A stretch of DNA of 64,000 nt from Roseomonas xinghualingensis (GTDB lineage: Bacteria > Pseudomonadota > Alphaproteobacteria > Acetobacterales > Acetobacteraceae), in assembly GCF_025791835.1 (NCBI RefSeq), contig NZ_JAOXLP010000018.1:29443-93442 (forward strand), given 5' to 3'. Below, piece by piece: positions 42,576 through 52,193 of this stretch. Numbering within the stretch: the stretch's first letter is position 1; every line of letters starts with the position of its first letter. A program made the translations under genes and the position numbers. The notes beneath the pieces are model-generated. The model did no database searches. It worked only from the letters and a program-made list of their open reading frames with translations, and had not been told where the DNA came from.

Positions 42576-45302
42576 TCAGGCCAGCTCGGGCTCCGGGGTC
42601 ATGGCGGCCAGCACCGCGCCGCGCAGCACGTCCAGCTTGCTCTCGTTTTCCACCTTAAGGCCGAACAGGTCCTTGACGTAGAAGACGTCCACCGCCCGCA
42701 CGCCATAAGTGGTGACATGGGCCGAGGCGATCTGCACGCCCTGGCCGGAGATGGCGGCGGTCACATCATGCAGCAGGCCCGGGCGGTCGCGGCCATTCAC
42801 CTCGATCACCGTGTGGGTGTTGCTGGCATGGTTGTCGATCACCACGCGGGGCGGCACCGTCACGGCCCGCAGCCGGGCGGGCTCGCGCTTCACCTTGCGG
42901 ATCTCCTCGGTGATCCGCATCCGGCCCGAGAGCGCCTGTTCGATCATCACCGAAAGCCGGGCGAGGCGGTGCGGGGCATCCAGCGCGCCGCCGGCGGCGT
43001 CCTGCACCCAGAAGGTGTCCAGCGCCATGCCATTGGTCATGGTGTGGATGCGGGCATCGACGATCGAGGCGCCGCCCACGGCCAGCGCCCCCGCGATGCG
43101 GCTGAACAGCCCGGGATGGTCGGCGGTATAGACCGTCACCTCGGTCACCGCCCGGTCCTCCAGCACCTCGGTGCGGACGGTCAGCGGCGCGCCGGTTGCC
43201 TCGGCCTCCCGGATCAGGGCGGCATGGCGGGCATGGGTGTCGGGGTCGAAGGAAAGCCAGTAGCCGGGGTAGCCGAGGGAGAGGAAATGCTCCACCTCCT
43301 TCGCCGGGCGACCCTCCAGCGCTGCCGCGGCGGCTTCCCGCGCACGGGCCACGCGCACGTCGCGCTCGGGTACCGAGAGGCCTCCGGCCAGCACTTCCGC
43401 CACGCGCCAGTACAGCTCGCGGAGAAGGGTGGCCTTCCAGCCGTTCCAGACCTTCGGCCCGACGGCGCGCATGTCGCAGACGGTGAGGACAAGGAGCAGG
43501 CGCAGACGTTCCGGGGACTGCACGACCTCGGCCAGGTCGAGGATGGTCTTGGGATCGTCGATGTCGCGCTTGAAGGCGGTCTGGCTGACCAGCAGGTGAT
43601 TCAGCACCAACCAGGAGACGGTCTCCGTCTCCTCGGGCGAAAGGCCGAGGCGGGGGCAGAGTTCCTGCGCGATGCCGGCGCCGAGTTCCGAATGATCGCC
43701 GCCACGGCCCTTGGCGATGTCATGCAGCAGGATCGCGGCATAAAGGGCGCGGCGGGATTGCACCTGCCCCACCAATTCCGAGGCCACGGGGGCGATGCTG
43801 TCCAGCTCCCCGCGCTCCAGGGCGTTCATCACCCCGATTGCCTCGATCGTGTGCTCTTCCACGGTGAAGACGTGATAGGTGTCGAACTGCATCAGCCCTA
43901 CGATGCGTGCCCATTCCGGGATAAGGCGGGAGAGCACCCCGGCCTCATTCAGCAGGCGCAGCCAGCGGGCGCTGTTCTTCCCCGTCAGGATGTCGAGGAA
44001 CAGCATCGCCGCCCCGGTCTGCCCACGCAGACGCGTGGCATAGCGGGCATTGCGGATCAGGGCGCGCAGGCCGAGCGGGTGGATCTCCAGCCCTCGGTCC
44101 CGCGCCATCCGCATCATCCGCAGCATCACCGCCGGATCCGCCGCGATGTCATGATCCGGCGCGAAGAGCAGCTTGCCATCGGCAAGTGTCAGCCCGGCCC
44201 GGCGCATCGATTCGTCCGGCGCGGGCTGAAGCGCCGGCATGCCCAGCGCGGCACGCTCGATCGCCGGTTCCAGCAGCCGCTTCAGGCGAACCACTTCCCG
44301 CGCGGTGAGGAAGAGGTGTTTCATGAAGCGCTCCACCCCGTCCTGCTTGCCATGGCGGGTGTAGCCCATGCGGGCCCCAACCACGGGCTGCAGGTCGAAG
44401 GTCAGCCGCTCCTCGGCCCGGCCGGTGACGTAATGGAGGTGGAAGCGCACGCTCCAGAGGAAGGACCAGGCGCGGCGGAAGGCCCGCGCCTCCTGGGCGG
44501 TCAGCAGCCCGCCGCCCGGGCTATCCGGCCCGACCAGCTGCCACATCTTCTCGACGCCGAAGGCATAGCGCGCGAGCCAGTACATGGTCTGGAGGTCGCG
44601 CAGGCCCCCGCGCCCCTCCTTGATATGGGGCTCGACGAGGTAGGGGCTGTCGCCGTAGCGCGCATGGCGCAGGCCGCGTTCGATCTGCTTGGCGTGCAGG
44701 AACTGGCCGACGCCCCATTCGGCGCGGGCCGCGCTGTAGGCTTCGTCGAAGCGGGCATAGACGCCCCGGTCGCCCTCCAGGAAGCGCGCATCCAGAAGCG
44801 CGGTCTGAACGGTGGTGTCGGCCTTCGCATCCACCAGGCATTCGGGGATGGAGCGGGTGGCATGCCCGACCTTCACCCCCAGGTCCCAGAGCAGATAGAG
44901 CATGAACTCCACCGCCCGGCGCCCGGCGGCATCCAGCGGCTCGTCGGAGACGAAGAGCAGGTCGATGTCCGAATAGGGTGCCAGTGTGCCGCGGCCATAG
45001 CCGCCAGTGGCGGCCAGGGCGAAGCGGGGCGCGGCACCGGGGCCGGATGTGGCCGCGAGGCTGTAGCGCAGGATGGCGGCGATCAGCCCATCCATCTCGG
45101 AGGAAAGGGCGCGCGCGGCGGTCAGCCCGGGGAGGTTCTCCCTCTCGAACCGCTCCTGCATGCCGCCCTGGATGCGGCTCAGATGGCGACGCAACAGGGC
45201 CAGCGCCGCCTCACGGGGCGGCGGGGGCAGGATTTCCAACCCGTCCAGCCCCGGCTGCGACGCGACAGGTGCTTCGGCCATGCCGAGGCCAACGGTGCTC
45301 AT
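42576..45302 (-). CDS. glnD: [Protein-PII] uridylyltransferase/uridylyl-removing enzyme GlnD
   Basis: This 908-aa protein has all GlnD domains in order: nucleotidyltransferase (ALAATGGYGRGTLAPYSDIDLLFV with the GxG and DxD motifs, about residues 90-120), a helical linker, an HD phosphohydrolase domain (AAILLHDIAKGRGGDHSELG, about 520), and two C-terminal ACT domains that sense glutamine (VTVYTADHPGLFSRIAGALAVGG; VIEVNGRDRPGLLHDVTAAI). It modifies PII according to nitrogen status. It starts 5 bp after the mutS stop, so both are on one transcript. Confidence 0.96.
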   Translation of the reverse strand: MSTVGLGMAEAPVASQPGLDGLEILPPPPREAALALLRRHLSRIQGGMQERFERENLPGLTAARALSSEMDGLIAAILRYSLAATSGPGAAPRFALAATGGYGRGTLAPYSDIDLLFVSDEPLDAAGRRAVEFMLYLLWDLGVKVGHATRSIPECLVDAKADTTVQTALLDARFLEGDRGVYARFDEAYSAARAEWGVGQFLHAKQIERGLRHARYGDSPYLVEPHIKEGRGGLRDLQTMYWLARYAFGVEKMWQLVGPDSPGGGLLTAQEARAFRRAWSFLWSVRFHLHYVTGRAEERLTFDLQPVVGARMGYTRHGKQDGVERFMKHLFLTAREVVRLKRLLEPAIERAALGMPALQPAPDESMRRAGLTLADGKLLFAPDHDIAADPAVMLRMMRMARDRGLEIHPLGLRALIRNARYATRLRGQTGAAMLFLDILTGKNSARWLRLLNEAGVLSRLIPEWARIVGLMQFDTYHVFTVEEHTIEAIGVMNALERGELDSIAPVASELVGQVQSRRALYAAILLHDIAKGRGGDHSELGAGIAQELCPRLGLSPEETETVSWLVLNHLLVSQTAFKRDIDDPKTILDLAEVVQSPERLRLLLVLTVCDMRAVGPKVWNGWKATLLRELYWRVAEVLAGGLSVPERDVRVARAREAAAAALEGRPAKEVEHFLSLGYPGYWLSFDPDTHARHAALIREAEATGAPLTVRTEVLEDRAVTEVTVYTADHPGLFSRIAGALAVGGASIVDARIHTMTNGMALDTFWVQDAAGGALDAPHRLARLSVMIEQALSGRMRITEEIRKVKREPARLRAVTVPPRVVIDNHASNTHTVIEVNGRDRPGLLHDVTAAISGQGVQIASAHVTTYGVRAVDVFYVKDLFGLKVENESKLDVLRGAVLAAMTPEPELA

Positions 45303-45307
45303 TTGAC

Positions 45308-48007
45308 CTAAGATAAGGAGTCGCGCTGCGTTGCAACAGACGTCTTCCGCTCAGGAAGCAGGGATTTCAGCCGATAAAGAGCTTCGAGCGCCTCGCGTGG
45401 CGCCATGGCATCAGGATCCAGGGCTTCCAGGGCGGCGCGGAAGGCATCCGGCTCCGCTTCGGGGGCGGCTTTAGGGCCCGATGGGGCCGCGAAAAGGGGT
45501 AGTTCGCCCGAAAGCGGGTCCAGCCCGCGTGCCCGTTCCTCCAGCGAGGTCAGCACCACCTCCGCCCGCCCCACCACATCGCGCGGGACGCCGGCGAGAC
45601 GGGCCACATGCAGACCCCAGGAGCGCTCCGATGCGCCCGGGCCCACCAGGTGCTGAAACACCACCTGGCCGCGATGCTCCCGCACCTTCATGGCGGCGGG
45701 GGCGAGTTCCGGCAGCTTCCCGGCCAGGGCCGTCAGCTCATGGAAATGGGTGGCGAAAAGGGTCCGGGAGCGGAGGCGGTCATGCAGCGCCTCCAGCACC
45801 GCCCAGGCGATGGCCAGCCCATCCCAGGTGGCGGTGCCGCGCCCCACCTCGTCCAGCACCACGAAGGAGCGGGGGCCGGCCTGGTTCAGCACCGCCGCCG
45901 TCTCGCTCATCTCCACCATGAAGGTGGAGCGGCCGCCGGCGATGTCGTCCGCGGTGCCGACCCGGGAGAAGAGCCGGTCCACCAACCCGATTCTCGCCGA
46001 TTCGGCGGGCACGTAGAGCCCGGCCTGGGCCAGCACCACCATCAGCGCGTTCTGGCGGAGATAGGTGGACTTGCCCGCCATGTTCGGCCCCGTGAGGAGA
46101 CAGAGGCGGCGGCCGGGGGAGAGGTCGGCGTCGTTCGGGACGAAGGCGGGGCCGCGATTCCGGCGCAACGCGGCTTCCACGACAGGGTGGCGCCCCTGGA
46201 CGATGTAGAATTCCGGTCGTTCGGGCATCTCCGGCCGGCACCAGCCGCCGCTGGCGGCGAGTTCGGCCGAAGCGGCATGGACATCGAGTTCCGCCGCGGC
46301 GCGCGCGGCGGCGGCGATGGCCGGGGCGGCGTCCAGGCAGAGCTTGCGGAGATGGCGTACCACCAGTGCCTCCCGCCGCGCCGCCTCGTCCCGTGCCTGG
46401 GAGAGCTTGCGGTCGAGATCCGACAGCGCGCCGCAGGTGAAGCGATGCGAGCTGGCCATGCTCTGGCGGTGGATGGGGGCCATGGGGCCGGGGGCCGGCT
46501 TCTGGCGCAACAGGGCCTCGCCCGCCGCCGAGGGCATTTCCGCCAGGAAGCCAAGTTGCTGGTGATGCTTGATCTTGAGGCTGGCGACGCCCCAGGCCTG
46601 GGCCAGATCAAGCTGCAGCGCCAGGATCGCGCCCCGCGCGTCGTCCCGCAGGCGGCGCAGGGCATCGAGTTCCCCGTCATAGCCGGTGCCGATCACCCCG
46701 CCATCCTCCAGCCGGGCCGGCAGCTCCGCCGCCAGGGCGCGGGCCAGTTCGGCGCGGGGGGAGGCCTCCGGTACCAACGTCCTGCCCGCCTCCAGCAGCA
46801 GGGGCGGGATGGGGGGCACGCCGGCGGCGCCGTTCAGGGCGGCCTGCATCGCCTCGGCGCGGGCCAGGCCGTCGCGCAGGGCGGCGAGGTCGCGGGGGAA
46901 GAAGCGCTCCACCGAAAGCCGCCCCAGGGCGCGGGCCATGTCCGGCGCGCCCTTCAGCGCATCGCGCAGGGCCGCCCGCACGGCATCGGCGGCCAGCAGG
47001 AAGGAGACGGCATCATGCCGCGCGGCGATGGGGGCGGCTTCGGCCAGCGGCGTGGCGAGGCGGGCGGCCAGTTCCCGCGCCCCGGCGGCCGTCAGGGTGC
47101 GGTCCACCGCGCCAAGCAGGCAGTCCTTTCCGCCACGCTCGGCTTTCAGGATTTCCAGGCTCCGGCGCGTGGCGGCGTCCATCCGCAGCGTGCCCTCTCC
47201 ACCGCGCGATTCCGGGGGGGCGAGGCGGGGCAGGGTGCCGCCCGAGGCGGAACGCACATAGTCCAGCGCCATGGCCAGCGCCGCCGTCTCACCCTCGGTG
47301 AAGCTGCCGAAGGCGGCGAGGCTGGCGACACCCCAGGCCTCGGCGGCTAGGCGCGCGCCGTCGCGCGGCGGCGCGGCCTCCCGCACCAGCCCGCCCAGCG
47401 GGGTGAGCACATCCCCAGCCGCGATGGCTTCCGGCGCCACCACCTCGGCCGGCTCCAGCCGGGCCAGAAGGGCGCCCAGTTCGGCGGCGGGCAGGCTCTC
47501 CGTGCAGACATGGCCGGTGGAGACATCCAGCCAGGCGGCGCCCACCCGCTCCGCGCCATCGAGCACCAGCGCCAGCAGCCAGGAGGGGCGGGCGCCTTCC
47601 AGCAGCGCCTCTTCCGTCACCGTGGCCGGGGTGACGATCCGCACCACTTCCCGCCGCACCGCCGGGGCCTTGCGCGCCTTGGCGGCCTCGGGCGTCTCCA
47701 TCTGCTCGCAGATCGCAACGCGGAAGCCCCGGCGGATCAGGCGGGCCAGATAGGCCTCCATCGCATGCACCGGCACCCCGGCCATCGGCACGGGCCGCCC
47801 GCCATGCTCGCCCCGGTGCGAAACCGCGAGGCCCAGCGCCTCCCCGGCGGTGACCGCATCGGCGAAGAACATCTCGAAGAAGTCGCCCATGCGGAAGAAG
47901 ATGAGCGCATCCGGATGCGCCTGCTTGGCGGCGAACCATTGCGCCATGGCAGGGGTGGCACCCTCTGCCCTGGGGATGTCGAGCGGCGTTGGCGGGGCGG
48001 CGTTCAT
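45308..48007 (-). CDS. mutS: DNA mismatch repair protein MutS
   Basis: This 899-aa protein has the mismatch-recognition domain with the Phe-x-Glu motif (FFRMGDFFEMFFADA), connector, core and clamp domains, and the ATPase: Walker A LLTGPNMAGKSTYLRQNALM, SRVGTADDIAGGRSTFMVEM and Walker B SFVVLDEVGRGTATWDG. The C-terminal HTH region ends near EALYRLKSLLPERK. It recognises base mismatches with MutL. AGGAG precedes the ATG. It heads the mutS-glnD run. Confidence 0.97.
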   Translation of the reverse strand: MNAAPPTPLDIPRAEGATPAMAQWFAAKQAHPDALIFFRMGDFFEMFFADAVTAGEALGLAVSHRGEHGGRPVPMAGVPVHAMEAYLARLIRRGFRVAICEQMETPEAAKARKAPAVRREVVRIVTPATVTEEALLEGARPSWLLALVLDGAERVGAAWLDVSTGHVCTESLPAAELGALLARLEPAEVVAPEAIAAGDVLTPLGGLVREAAPPRDGARLAAEAWGVASLAAFGSFTEGETAALAMALDYVRSASGGTLPRLAPPESRGGEGTLRMDAATRRSLEILKAERGGKDCLLGAVDRTLTAAGARELAARLATPLAEAAPIAARHDAVSFLLAADAVRAALRDALKGAPDMARALGRLSVERFFPRDLAALRDGLARAEAMQAALNGAAGVPPIPPLLLEAGRTLVPEASPRAELARALAAELPARLEDGGVIGTGYDGELDALRRLRDDARGAILALQLDLAQAWGVASLKIKHHQQLGFLAEMPSAAGEALLRQKPAPGPMAPIHRQSMASSHRFTCGALSDLDRKLSQARDEAARREALVVRHLRKLCLDAAPAIAAAARAAAELDVHAASAELAASGGWCRPEMPERPEFYIVQGRHPVVEAALRRNRGPAFVPNDADLSPGRRLCLLTGPNMAGKSTYLRQNALMVVLAQAGLYVPAESARIGLVDRLFSRVGTADDIAGGRSTFMVEMSETAAVLNQAGPRSFVVLDEVGRGTATWDGLAIAWAVLEALHDRLRSRTLFATHFHELTALAGKLPELAPAAMKVREHRGQVVFQHLVGPGASERSWGLHVARLAGVPRDVVGRAEVVLTSLEERARGLDPLSGELPLFAAPSGPKAAPEAEPDAFRAALEALDPDAMAPREALEALYRLKSLLPERKTSVATQRDSLS

Positions 48008-48130
48008 GGCGGACTCCTAGGTTGGGTACGCGCCCCGGTCCAGCACCTCCGCGTGCTTGCAACATGTATCCGGGCAGGCGCAGGCTTCCGCATGAGAGCC
48101 TGAACTGGGCCCATGCGGGAGACGTTCGAA

Positions 48131-49711
48131 ATGAGACGCCGGACCTTGCTTGGCGCCAGCCTTGGCGCGGGCGCCGCTTCCCTTGCCGCTCCGTCGGTCG
48201 CCCAGGACATGCGCGCGCAGACCTTGCGCTTCGTGCCGCAGGCGAATCTGACCAGCCTCGATCCGATCTGGACGACGGCGACGGTCACCAGCAACCACGG
48301 CTACTATGTTTTCGACACGCTCTACGCGACCGACGCGTCCAATCGCCCCCGTCCGCAGATGGCCGAGGGGCATGAGGTGCTGGACGACGGGAAGCGCTGG
48401 CGTTTCCGCCTGCGCGAGGGGCTCCGATTCCATGATGGTGAGCCGGTGCGGGCGGCGGATTGCGTCGCGAGCATCCGCCGCTGGTGCGTGCGCGATCCAT
48501 TCGGGCAATTATTGGCGCGTGCTGTCGCGGAATGGCGCGTTCTGGACGATCGCGGTTTCGAGGCGCGCCTCCACCGGCCCTTCCCCCTGATCCTGGATGC
48601 GCTGGCGAAGCCGGATGCGAGCGTCTGCTTCATCATGCCGGAACGGCTGGCCTCGGCGGAAGCGACGCGCGCCATCACCGAGATGATCGGCTCCGGCCCG
48701 TACCGCTTCGTCGCCGAGGGATATAATTCCGGATCGCGCGTGCTGTACGAGAAGTTCGACGGCTATGTGCCGCGCCAGGAGCCGCCGGAGCGCGCCTCGG
48801 GCGGCAAGGTCGCGCATCTGCGGCGCATCGAGTGGCATGTGATCCCGGATGCTTCGACAGCCGCCGCCGCCCTGACGAATGGCGAGGTGGATTGGTGGGA
48901 GCGGCCGCTCTCCGACCTGCAGCCGATGCTCGCCCGGAACCGCGAGATCCGCCGCGAGATCCTGGATGTGGAAGGGCGCATGGCGCTCATGCGGCTGAAC
49001 TGCCTGCAGCCGCCCTTCAATGATGTCCGGCTGCGCCGGGCCGTGCGGCTCTCCGTGATCCAGGAGAATTACATGCGCGCGGCCCAGGGGGACGACACCT
49101 CGACCTGGACGGACACGCGCAGCCTCTTCCCCAAGCGCACGCCATACTACAAGGACAATCCAGACCTGATGCCGGGCAGTCTTGACCAAGCGCGTGCCGC
49201 GCTGCGGGAGGCCGGCTATGCGGGCGAGAAGGTCGTCATCATCAATCCCACCGACTTCCCGGATATCGGCCCCCTTGGGCAGGTGACGGGGGATGCGCTG
49301 CGCCGGATCGGCATGAATGTGGAACTGGCCGAGAGCGACTGGGGCACGGTGATCCAGCGCCGCAACTCGCGCGAGCCGGTGGAGCGTGGCGGCTGGAGTA
49401 TTTTCCATACCACAGGCAGTTCCAACACCTATGGCAGCCCCGCCATGTCGCCCCTGATCCGCGGGCAGGGCGAGGCAGGATGGTTCGGCTGGTGGAAGAG
49501 TGACCGGGCGGAGGAACTGACAACGGCATGGCTCGACGCACCGGACGAGGCGGGGCGGGCGCGTGCCGCGGAGGCGCTCGGGCGCCTCGCTTTGGATGAG
49601 GTCGCCACCATTCCACTGGGGCAGTTCACCATCCGTACCGCGTTCCGGCGCAACTTGACGGGGCTGCTGGAGGGCAGCACCCCCTATCCGTGGAACATCC
49701 GGCGCGGCTGA
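48131..49711 (+). CDS. Family-5 ABC solute-binding protein, paralogue of the riboswitch-controlled one
   Basis: This 526-aa protein has a Tat-like signal (RRRTLLGASLGAGAASLAAPSVAQ) and closely parallels the protein at 23256-24818 throughout: TLRFVPQANLTSLDPIWTTAT, LREGLRFHDGEPVRAADCVASIRRWCVRDPFGQ, GSGPYRFVAEGYNSGS, PERASGGKVAHLRRIEWHVIPD and the final YPWNIRRG. No permease or ATPase genes are adjacent and no riboswitch lies upstream. The ligand is unknown. I chose 48131, with GGGAG about 9 bases upstream; an in-frame ATG at 48113 adds six residues. Confidence 0.87.
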   Translation: MRRRTLLGASLGAGAASLAAPSVAQDMRAQTLRFVPQANLTSLDPIWTTATVTSNHGYYVFDTLYATDASNRPRPQMAEGHEVLDDGKRWRFRLREGLRFHDGEPVRAADCVASIRRWCVRDPFGQLLARAVAEWRVLDDRGFEARLHRPFPLILDALAKPDASVCFIMPERLASAEATRAITEMIGSGPYRFVAEGYNSGSRVLYEKFDGYVPRQEPPERASGGKVAHLRRIEWHVIPDASTAAAALTNGEVDWWERPLSDLQPMLARNREIRREILDVEGRMALMRLNCLQPPFNDVRLRRAVRLSVIQENYMRAAQGDDTSTWTDTRSLFPKRTPYYKDNPDLMPGSLDQARAALREAGYAGEKVVIINPTDFPDIGPLGQVTGDALRRIGMNVELAESDWGTVIQRRNSREPVERGGWSIFHTTGSSNTYGSPAMSPLIRGQGEAGWFGWWKSDRAEELTTAWLDAPDEAGRARAAEALGRLALDEVATIPLGQFTIRTAFRRNLTGLLEGSTPYPWNIRRG

Positions 49712-49716
49712 CGCGC

Positions 49717-49745
49717 TTCACGCGGTGAAACCGGCGGCCCATAAT
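49717..49745 (+). promoter_or_regulatory. Sigma-70-type promoter of maeB
   Basis: TTCACG (49717-49722), an exact 17-bp spacer and CATAAT (49740-49745) resemble -35 and -10 boxes. The expected start, near 49752, leaves about 27 bases before the maeB ATG. The -35 overlaps a small dyad TTCAC-GCG-GTGAA. Confidence 0.55.
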
Positions 49746-49778
49746 GGCGCCGAAGCGAGAGGCTTGGGGATTTTTTAG

Positions 49779-52097
49779 ATGGACGAAGCGCGCCGTAGCG
49801 GCAACGGGGATTCCCGCACTGCCCGCATCACCCGTGAGGAGGCGCTCGCGATGCATGCCGAGGGCAAGCCCGGCAAGCTCGAGATCCGCCTGACCAAGCC
49901 GTTGGCCACGGCACGCGACCTGTCGCTCGCCTATTCGCCCGGCGTCGCCGAGCCTTGCCTAGAGATCCACCGGGACAAGTCGCTCGCCTATGACTACACG
50001 GCCAAGGGCAACATGGTCGCCGTCATCTCCAACGGCACGGCCGTCCTGGGCCTGGGCGATCTGGGCGCGGTGGCGAGCAAGCCGGTGATGGAAGGCAAGG
50101 CGGCGCTGTTCAAGCGCTTCGCCGAGGTGGATTCCATCGACCTGTGCGTGGACACCTCGGATGTGGATGAGTTCGTCAACTGCGTCCGCTTCCTCGGCCC
50201 CTCCTTCGGCGGCATCAATCTCGAGGACATAAAGGCCCCCGAGTGCTTCGTGATCGAGCAGCGCCTGCGCGAGATCATGGACATCCCGGTTTTCCATGAC
50301 GACCAGCACGGCACCGCCATCGTCGCCGCCGCCGGCCTGATCAATGCCTGCCACCTGACCGGCCGCGACCTGAAGACCACGAAGCTGGTCATCAACGGCG
50401 CGGGCTCCGCCGCCATCGCCTGCGCGGAGTTGCTGCGCGCCATGGGGATGCGGCCGCAGAACATCATCATGTGCGACACGAAGGGCGTGCTGTATCGCGG
50501 CCGTGTCGAGGGCATGAACCAGTGGAAGTCCGCCCATGCGGTGGAAACCGAGGTGCGGACGCTCTCCGAGGCGCTGAACGGGGCGGATGCCTTCTTCGGC
50601 CTCTCCAAGAAGGGCGCGGTGACGAAGGACATGGTCCGCGCCATGGCCGACAAGCCGATCATCTTCGCCATGGCCAATCCCGATCCGGAGATCACGCCGG
50701 ACGAGGCGAAGGAGGCGCGGCCGGACTGCATCATTGCCACCGGGCGCTCGGACTACCCGAACCAGGTGAACAACGTCCTGGGCTTCCCCTTCATCTTCCG
50801 CGGCGCGCTGGACGTGCGCGCCACCACGATCAACGAGGCGATGAAGATCGCGGCCGCCGAGGCCCTGGCCATGCTGGCGCGCGAGGACGTGCCGGAAGAG
50901 GTGGCGGGTGCCGGCGGCGGCGCCGGCCTGCGCTTCGGGCCGGACTACATCATCCCGCATGCCTTCGATCCGCGCCTGATCTCGCGCGTTTCCCCGGCCG
51001 TGGCGAAGGCGGCGATGGAGAGCGGCGTTGCCCGCAAGCCGATCATCGACATGCAGCGCTATGCCCGCGACCTGGCGCAGAAGCTAGATGCCGCCAGCGG
51101 TGCGCTGGAGGCGATCACCGAGCGCGTGCGGCAGAACCCGCGCCGCGTGGTCTTCGCCGAGGGCGAGGAGGAGAAGACGATCCGCGCCGCGATCGCCTTC
51201 CGCAACGCGGGCTACGGCACCCCGGTGCTGGTGGGGCGCGAGGAGCGGATCATGGCGACCGTCGCCGCGCTGGGCCTGCCCCTGCCGGACGGCATCGAGA
51301 TCCACAACGCCTCCCTCTCGGACAGCAACCGCCGCTATGCCGAGTACCTGTATGAGCGCAAGCAGCGCGAAGGCTTCCTGTTCCGTGACACGCAGCGCGC
51401 GGTGAACCTGGACCGCAACGTCTTTGCCGCCTGCATGGTGGCGATGGGCGATGCGGATGCCATGGTCACCGGCACCACGCGCTCCTATTCCTCGGCACTG
51501 AAGCAGATCACGCTGGCGATCGATCCGGCGCCCGCTTCCGATGGCGGCAAGGGCGTGCTCTTCGGCCTGACATTGCTGCTGACGCGCCGCGTCGGCACGG
51601 TGCTGCTGGCCGACACCGCCATCCATGAGCGCCCTGATCCAGAGACGCTGGCCGAGATTGCGGTGCAGTCCGCCGCCCAGGCCCGCCGCCTCGGCCTGGA
51701 GCCGCGCGTGGCCTTCCTCTCCTTCTCGACCTTCGGTGATCCGCGCGGCAGCGTGATTCCGGAGGCGGTGCGCCAGGCCGTCAAGCTGCTCGACGCACGC
51801 GGCGAGGTCGGATTCGAATACGAAGGCGAGATGGCGGCGGATGTGGCGCTCGATCCGCAGCTTCGCGCGCTCTATCCGTTCTGCCGCCTGACCGGGCCGG
51901 CGAATGTGCTGGTGATGCCGGGGCTGCACGCCGCGCACATCCTCAGCAAGGCTGTTCCGCGCCTGACCAACGCGCCGGTCATCGGACCTCTGCTGATGGG
52001 GCTGTCCAAGCCGGCGCAGATCCTGTCCATCGCCTCTGGGGTGAACAACATCCTGGATATGGCCTGCCTCGCGGCGCACGACTCGCTGCCGCGCTGA
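49779..52097 (+). CDS. maeB: NADP-dependent malic enzyme, MaeB type
   Basis: This 772-aa protein has an N-terminal malic enzyme (about 1-430: [67 protein letters not shown]) fused to a C-terminal phosphotransacetylase-like domain (about 440-772: [39 protein letters not shown]). It oxidatively decarboxylates malate to pyruvate; the C-terminal domain is usually regulatory, binding acetyl-CoA, rather than active. GGGGA lies about 8 bases before the ATG. Confidence 0.95.
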   Translation: MDEARRSGNGDSRTARITREEALAMHAEGKPGKLEIRLTKPLATARDLSLAYSPGVAEPCLEIHRDKSLAYDYTAKGNMVAVISNGTAVLGLGDLGAVASKPVMEGKAALFKRFAEVDSIDLCVDTSDVDEFVNCVRFLGPSFGGINLEDIKAPECFVIEQRLREIMDIPVFHDDQHGTAIVAAAGLINACHLTGRDLKTTKLVINGAGSAAIACAELLRAMGMRPQNIIMCDTKGVLYRGRVEGMNQWKSAHAVETEVRTLSEALNGADAFFGLSKKGAVTKDMVRAMADKPIIFAMANPDPEITPDEAKEARPDCIIATGRSDYPNQVNNVLGFPFIFRGALDVRATTINEAMKIAAAEALAMLAREDVPEEVAGAGGGAGLRFGPDYIIPHAFDPRLISRVSPAVAKAAMESGVARKPIIDMQRYARDLAQKLDAASGALEAITERVRQNPRRVVFAEGEEEKTIRAAIAFRNAGYGTPVLVGREERIMATVAALGLPLPDGIEIHNASLSDSNRRYAEYLYERKQREGFLFRDTQRAVNLDRNVFAACMVAMGDADAMVTGTTRSYSSALKQITLAIDPAPASDGGKGVLFGLTLLLTRRVGTVLLADTAIHERPDPETLAEIAVQSAAQARRLGLEPRVAFLSFSTFGDPRGSVIPEAVRQAVKLLDARGEVGFEYEGEMAADVALDPQLRALYPFCRLTGPANVLVMPGLHAAHILSKAVPRLTNAPVIGPLLMGLSKPAQILSIASGVNNILDMACLAAHDSLPR

Positions 52098-52101
52098 GAT
52101 G

Positions 52102-52188
52102 GCCTCCGGGGGCTTTGCCCCCAGACCCATTTCGGCCGAGACGTCTGAAATCCTGTCAGGGAGTCCCGGAGGCAGCGCCTCCGGGGGC
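52102..52188. repeat. Two GC-rich hairpins sharing a 12-bp direct repeat
   Basis: After maeB, GGGGGC-TTT-GCCCCC (52108-52122) and CCCGGAGGC-AGC-GCCTCCGGG (52165-52185) form two hairpins. The 12-mer GCCTCCGGGGGC occurs in both (52102-52113 and 52177-52188). The pair looks like a REP-type intergenic dyad; it also ends the convergent methyltransferase gene. Confidence 0.55.
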
Positions 52189-52193
52189 CGCCC

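Noticed and set aside
42465..45311. 948-codon open frame on the + strand opposite glnD
   Set aside because: It mirrors glnD exactly and reads as His/Gly/Gln/Arg-rich nonsense.
45608..47350. 580-codon open frame on the + strand opposite mutS
   Set aside because: It is a shadow of mutS without any motif.
48008..48130. A second TPP riboswitch upstream of the paralogous binding protein
   Set aside because: No CTGAGA, ACCTGA or GTAGGGA elements occur in order on either strand.
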